A DNA stretch of 43,330 nt, from positions 1 to 43,330 of the forward strand of contig JAKOVX010000055.1 in assembly GCA_029781855.1 (NCBI GenBank), read 5' to 3'. The stretch is from Acidobacteriota bacterium (GTDB lineage: Bacteria > Acidobacteriota > Blastocatellia > Pyrinomonadales > Pyrinomonadaceae). The stretch's first letter is position 1. Each line of letters opens with the position of its first letter. Positions 42,323 to 43,330 of this stretch are shown in pieces. Position numbers and translations under genes: made by a program. The notes beneath the pieces were generated by a model. That model did no database searches, was not told the origin of the DNA, and worked only from the letters and a program-made list of their open reading frames with translations.

Positions 42323-43330
42323 TCAGGGCTCGAAACCTTCGATAGCGGGTACATCTCGTTTCATCTGACTAGGGTTCGGAGTATGTGGCGGCGAACCCAC
42401 CTGCTGGCGCGTTGCCGGCTCATTCAGGTCGTTGATCATTAAAGCGAGATTATTTGCGTTCGAGGCGTAGGCAAGTGCCGTGTCCCGCGTGATTGTTCCG
42501 GCACGGAGCATCTTCTCCAGTTCTCCGTCAAACGTCTGCATTCCTTCGATCGCTCCATCCTGCATGGCGTCGGTGATCGATCGTCCTTCTTTTTCGCCTT
42601 TTTCGATGTAATCCCGGGTTCGTGAACTTGAGACCAGTATTTCGATCGCCGCCGCCCGGCCGCCACCAACCTTTGGCATCAATCTTTGCGAAATGATCCG
42701 ACGGAACGATTGAGCAAGCCGGGTTCGAATCGCAGCCTCCTCGATCTTTGGAAATACACCGATAATGCGGTCGATTGTCTTGGCTGCATCGATGGTATGC
42801 AGTGTAGACAAAACAAGGTGGCCGGTCTCGGCGGCTTCCATAGCGACCTCGATCGTCTCGCGGTCACGCATCTCTCCGACCAAAATCACTTTCGGAGCCT
42901 GACGCAGAGCGGCACGGAGGGCCGTTGCAAAATCCGGCGTATCCGAATGCAATTCACGTTGGTGGATCGTTCCCAGCTTGTGTTCATGAATAAATTCGAT
43001 CGGATCCTCGATCGTAACGACGTGATACTTCTTCGTCGAGTTAATGAGGTCGATAATCGCCGCGAGCGTTGTCGACTTACCTGATCCCGTCGGTCCGGTG
43101 ACGAGCACAAGGCCGTTTTTCAGTTCGGCGACACCCTTTACGGCGTCAGGAAGGTTGAGTTCCTGCCAATTCGGCGGCTTTGTCGGGATCACCCGCATAA
43201 CGATCGCGAGACTGCCGCGTTGACGAAAGATATTGACACGAAAACGGCAGAGTCCCGGAACACTATAGGACACGTCCGCCGATCCCTTTCTTTCGAGCGC
43301 CTCGATCGACTGTTCGTTTCCCGCCAACAT
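42323..43330 (-). CDS. pilT: Type IV pilus twitching-motility ATPase PilT, 5' end outside window
   Basis: The frame reaches the right edge, so roughly the first 80 residues (PAS-like N-domain start) are missing and the ATG at the edge may be internal. The visible part shows VPGLCRFRVNIFRQRG, then Walker A GPTGSGKST and the Asp box TIEDPIEF. Walker B ILVGEMRDRET and the His box GHLVLSTLHT complete the set for PilT-type secretion ATPases. PilT disassembles the pilus fibre for retraction and twitching. The AIRNLI-like end of classical PilT is not seen as such. The C-terminal part (about 225-335) has SSRTRDYIEKGEKEGRSI and a Pro-rich tail. Only 23 bases separate its stop from that of the convergent PspA-partner gene, with no obvious terminator. 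Confidence 0.92.
   Translation of the reverse strand: MLAGNEQSIEALERKGSADVSYSVPGLCRFRVNIFRQRGSLAIVMRVIPTKPPNWQELNLPDAVKGVAELKNGLVLVTGPTGSGKSTTLAAIIDLINSTKKYHVVTIEDPIEFIHEHKLGTIHQRELHSDTPDFATALRAALRQAPKVILVGEMRDRETIEVAMEAAETGHLVLSTLHTIDAAKTIDRIIGVFPKIEEAAIRTRLAQSFRRIISQRLMPKVGGGRAAAIEILVSSSRTRDYIEKGEKEGRSITDAMQDGAIEGMQTFDGELEKMLRAGTITRDTALAYASNANNLALMINDLNEPATRQQVGSPPHTPNPSQMKRDVPAIEGFEP

Overview
The window looks like chromosomal DNA of a Gram-negative, moderately GC-rich bacterium. The tricorn-type protease, sortilin-like Asp-box protein, TonB/ExbB/ExbD system, many secreted proteins and lipoproteins, PilT and bifunctional Rel/SpoT together suggest Acidobacteriota, possibly Blastocatellia. 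This placement is inferred from gene content and protein style, not from a phylogenetic marker. No rRNA, tRNA, CRISPR array, phage or intact insertion sequence was found.

Layout. 1-2.3 kb: the 3' end of an Asp-box protein, an AT-rich orphan membrane protein, and a ParD antitoxin followed by a wrecked parE. 2.3-9.0 kb (minus strand): tricorn-like protease, ABC-F ATPase and a PpiC/SurA-type lipoprotein. 9.0-12.1 kb: rpmB (plus strand, with promoter and terminator), then ridA and rsh on the minus strand. 12.2-16.0 kb (minus): an operon tonB-exbB-exbD-exbD-TPR lipoprotein with a structured leader and a clear terminator. 16.4-23.7 kb (minus): der, a MauE-thioredoxin-thioredoxin fusion, tgt, yajC, secD and secF. 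23.8-29.9 kb (minus): mostly secreted proteins of poorly known function (a Gln/Arg/Asn-repeat protein, an unrecognised exported protein, an NTF2-like protein, an EXORDIUM-like protein, an FG-GAP-like lipoprotein), with a KpsF/KdsD sugar-phosphate isomerase among them. 30.1-32.6 kb (plus): an M1-type aminopeptidase, then a small HEAAH protein with its own near-consensus promoter and an operator-like palindrome. 32.7-40.4 kb (minus): a 2094-residue alpha-2-macroglobulin and a circularly permuted ATP-grasp protein. 40.6-42.3 kb (plus): PspA/IM30 and a membrane coiled-coil partner. 42.3 kb to the end (minus): pilT, cut by the window edge.

How the genes fit together. The centre is an envelope-biogenesis block: Sec translocation (YajC, SecD, SecF), a predicted membrane disulfide/redox protein, a parvulin-type folding lipoprotein, and a proton-motive-force transducer for outer-membrane uptake. 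Around it lie envelope defence and stress genes (alpha-2-macroglobulin, PspA) and several secreted proteases or protease-like proteins. Housekeeping genes (rpmB, der, tgt, rsh) are interspersed.

The least conventional items are the HEAAH protein under a palindromic operator, the EXORDIUM-like protein, the MauE-Trx-Trx fusion abutting tgt, the Gln/Arg/Asn tandem-repeat protein, the PspA partner, and the ParD antitoxin whose toxin is truncated at a strong palindrome. I did not find a multi-gene system that is clearly new.
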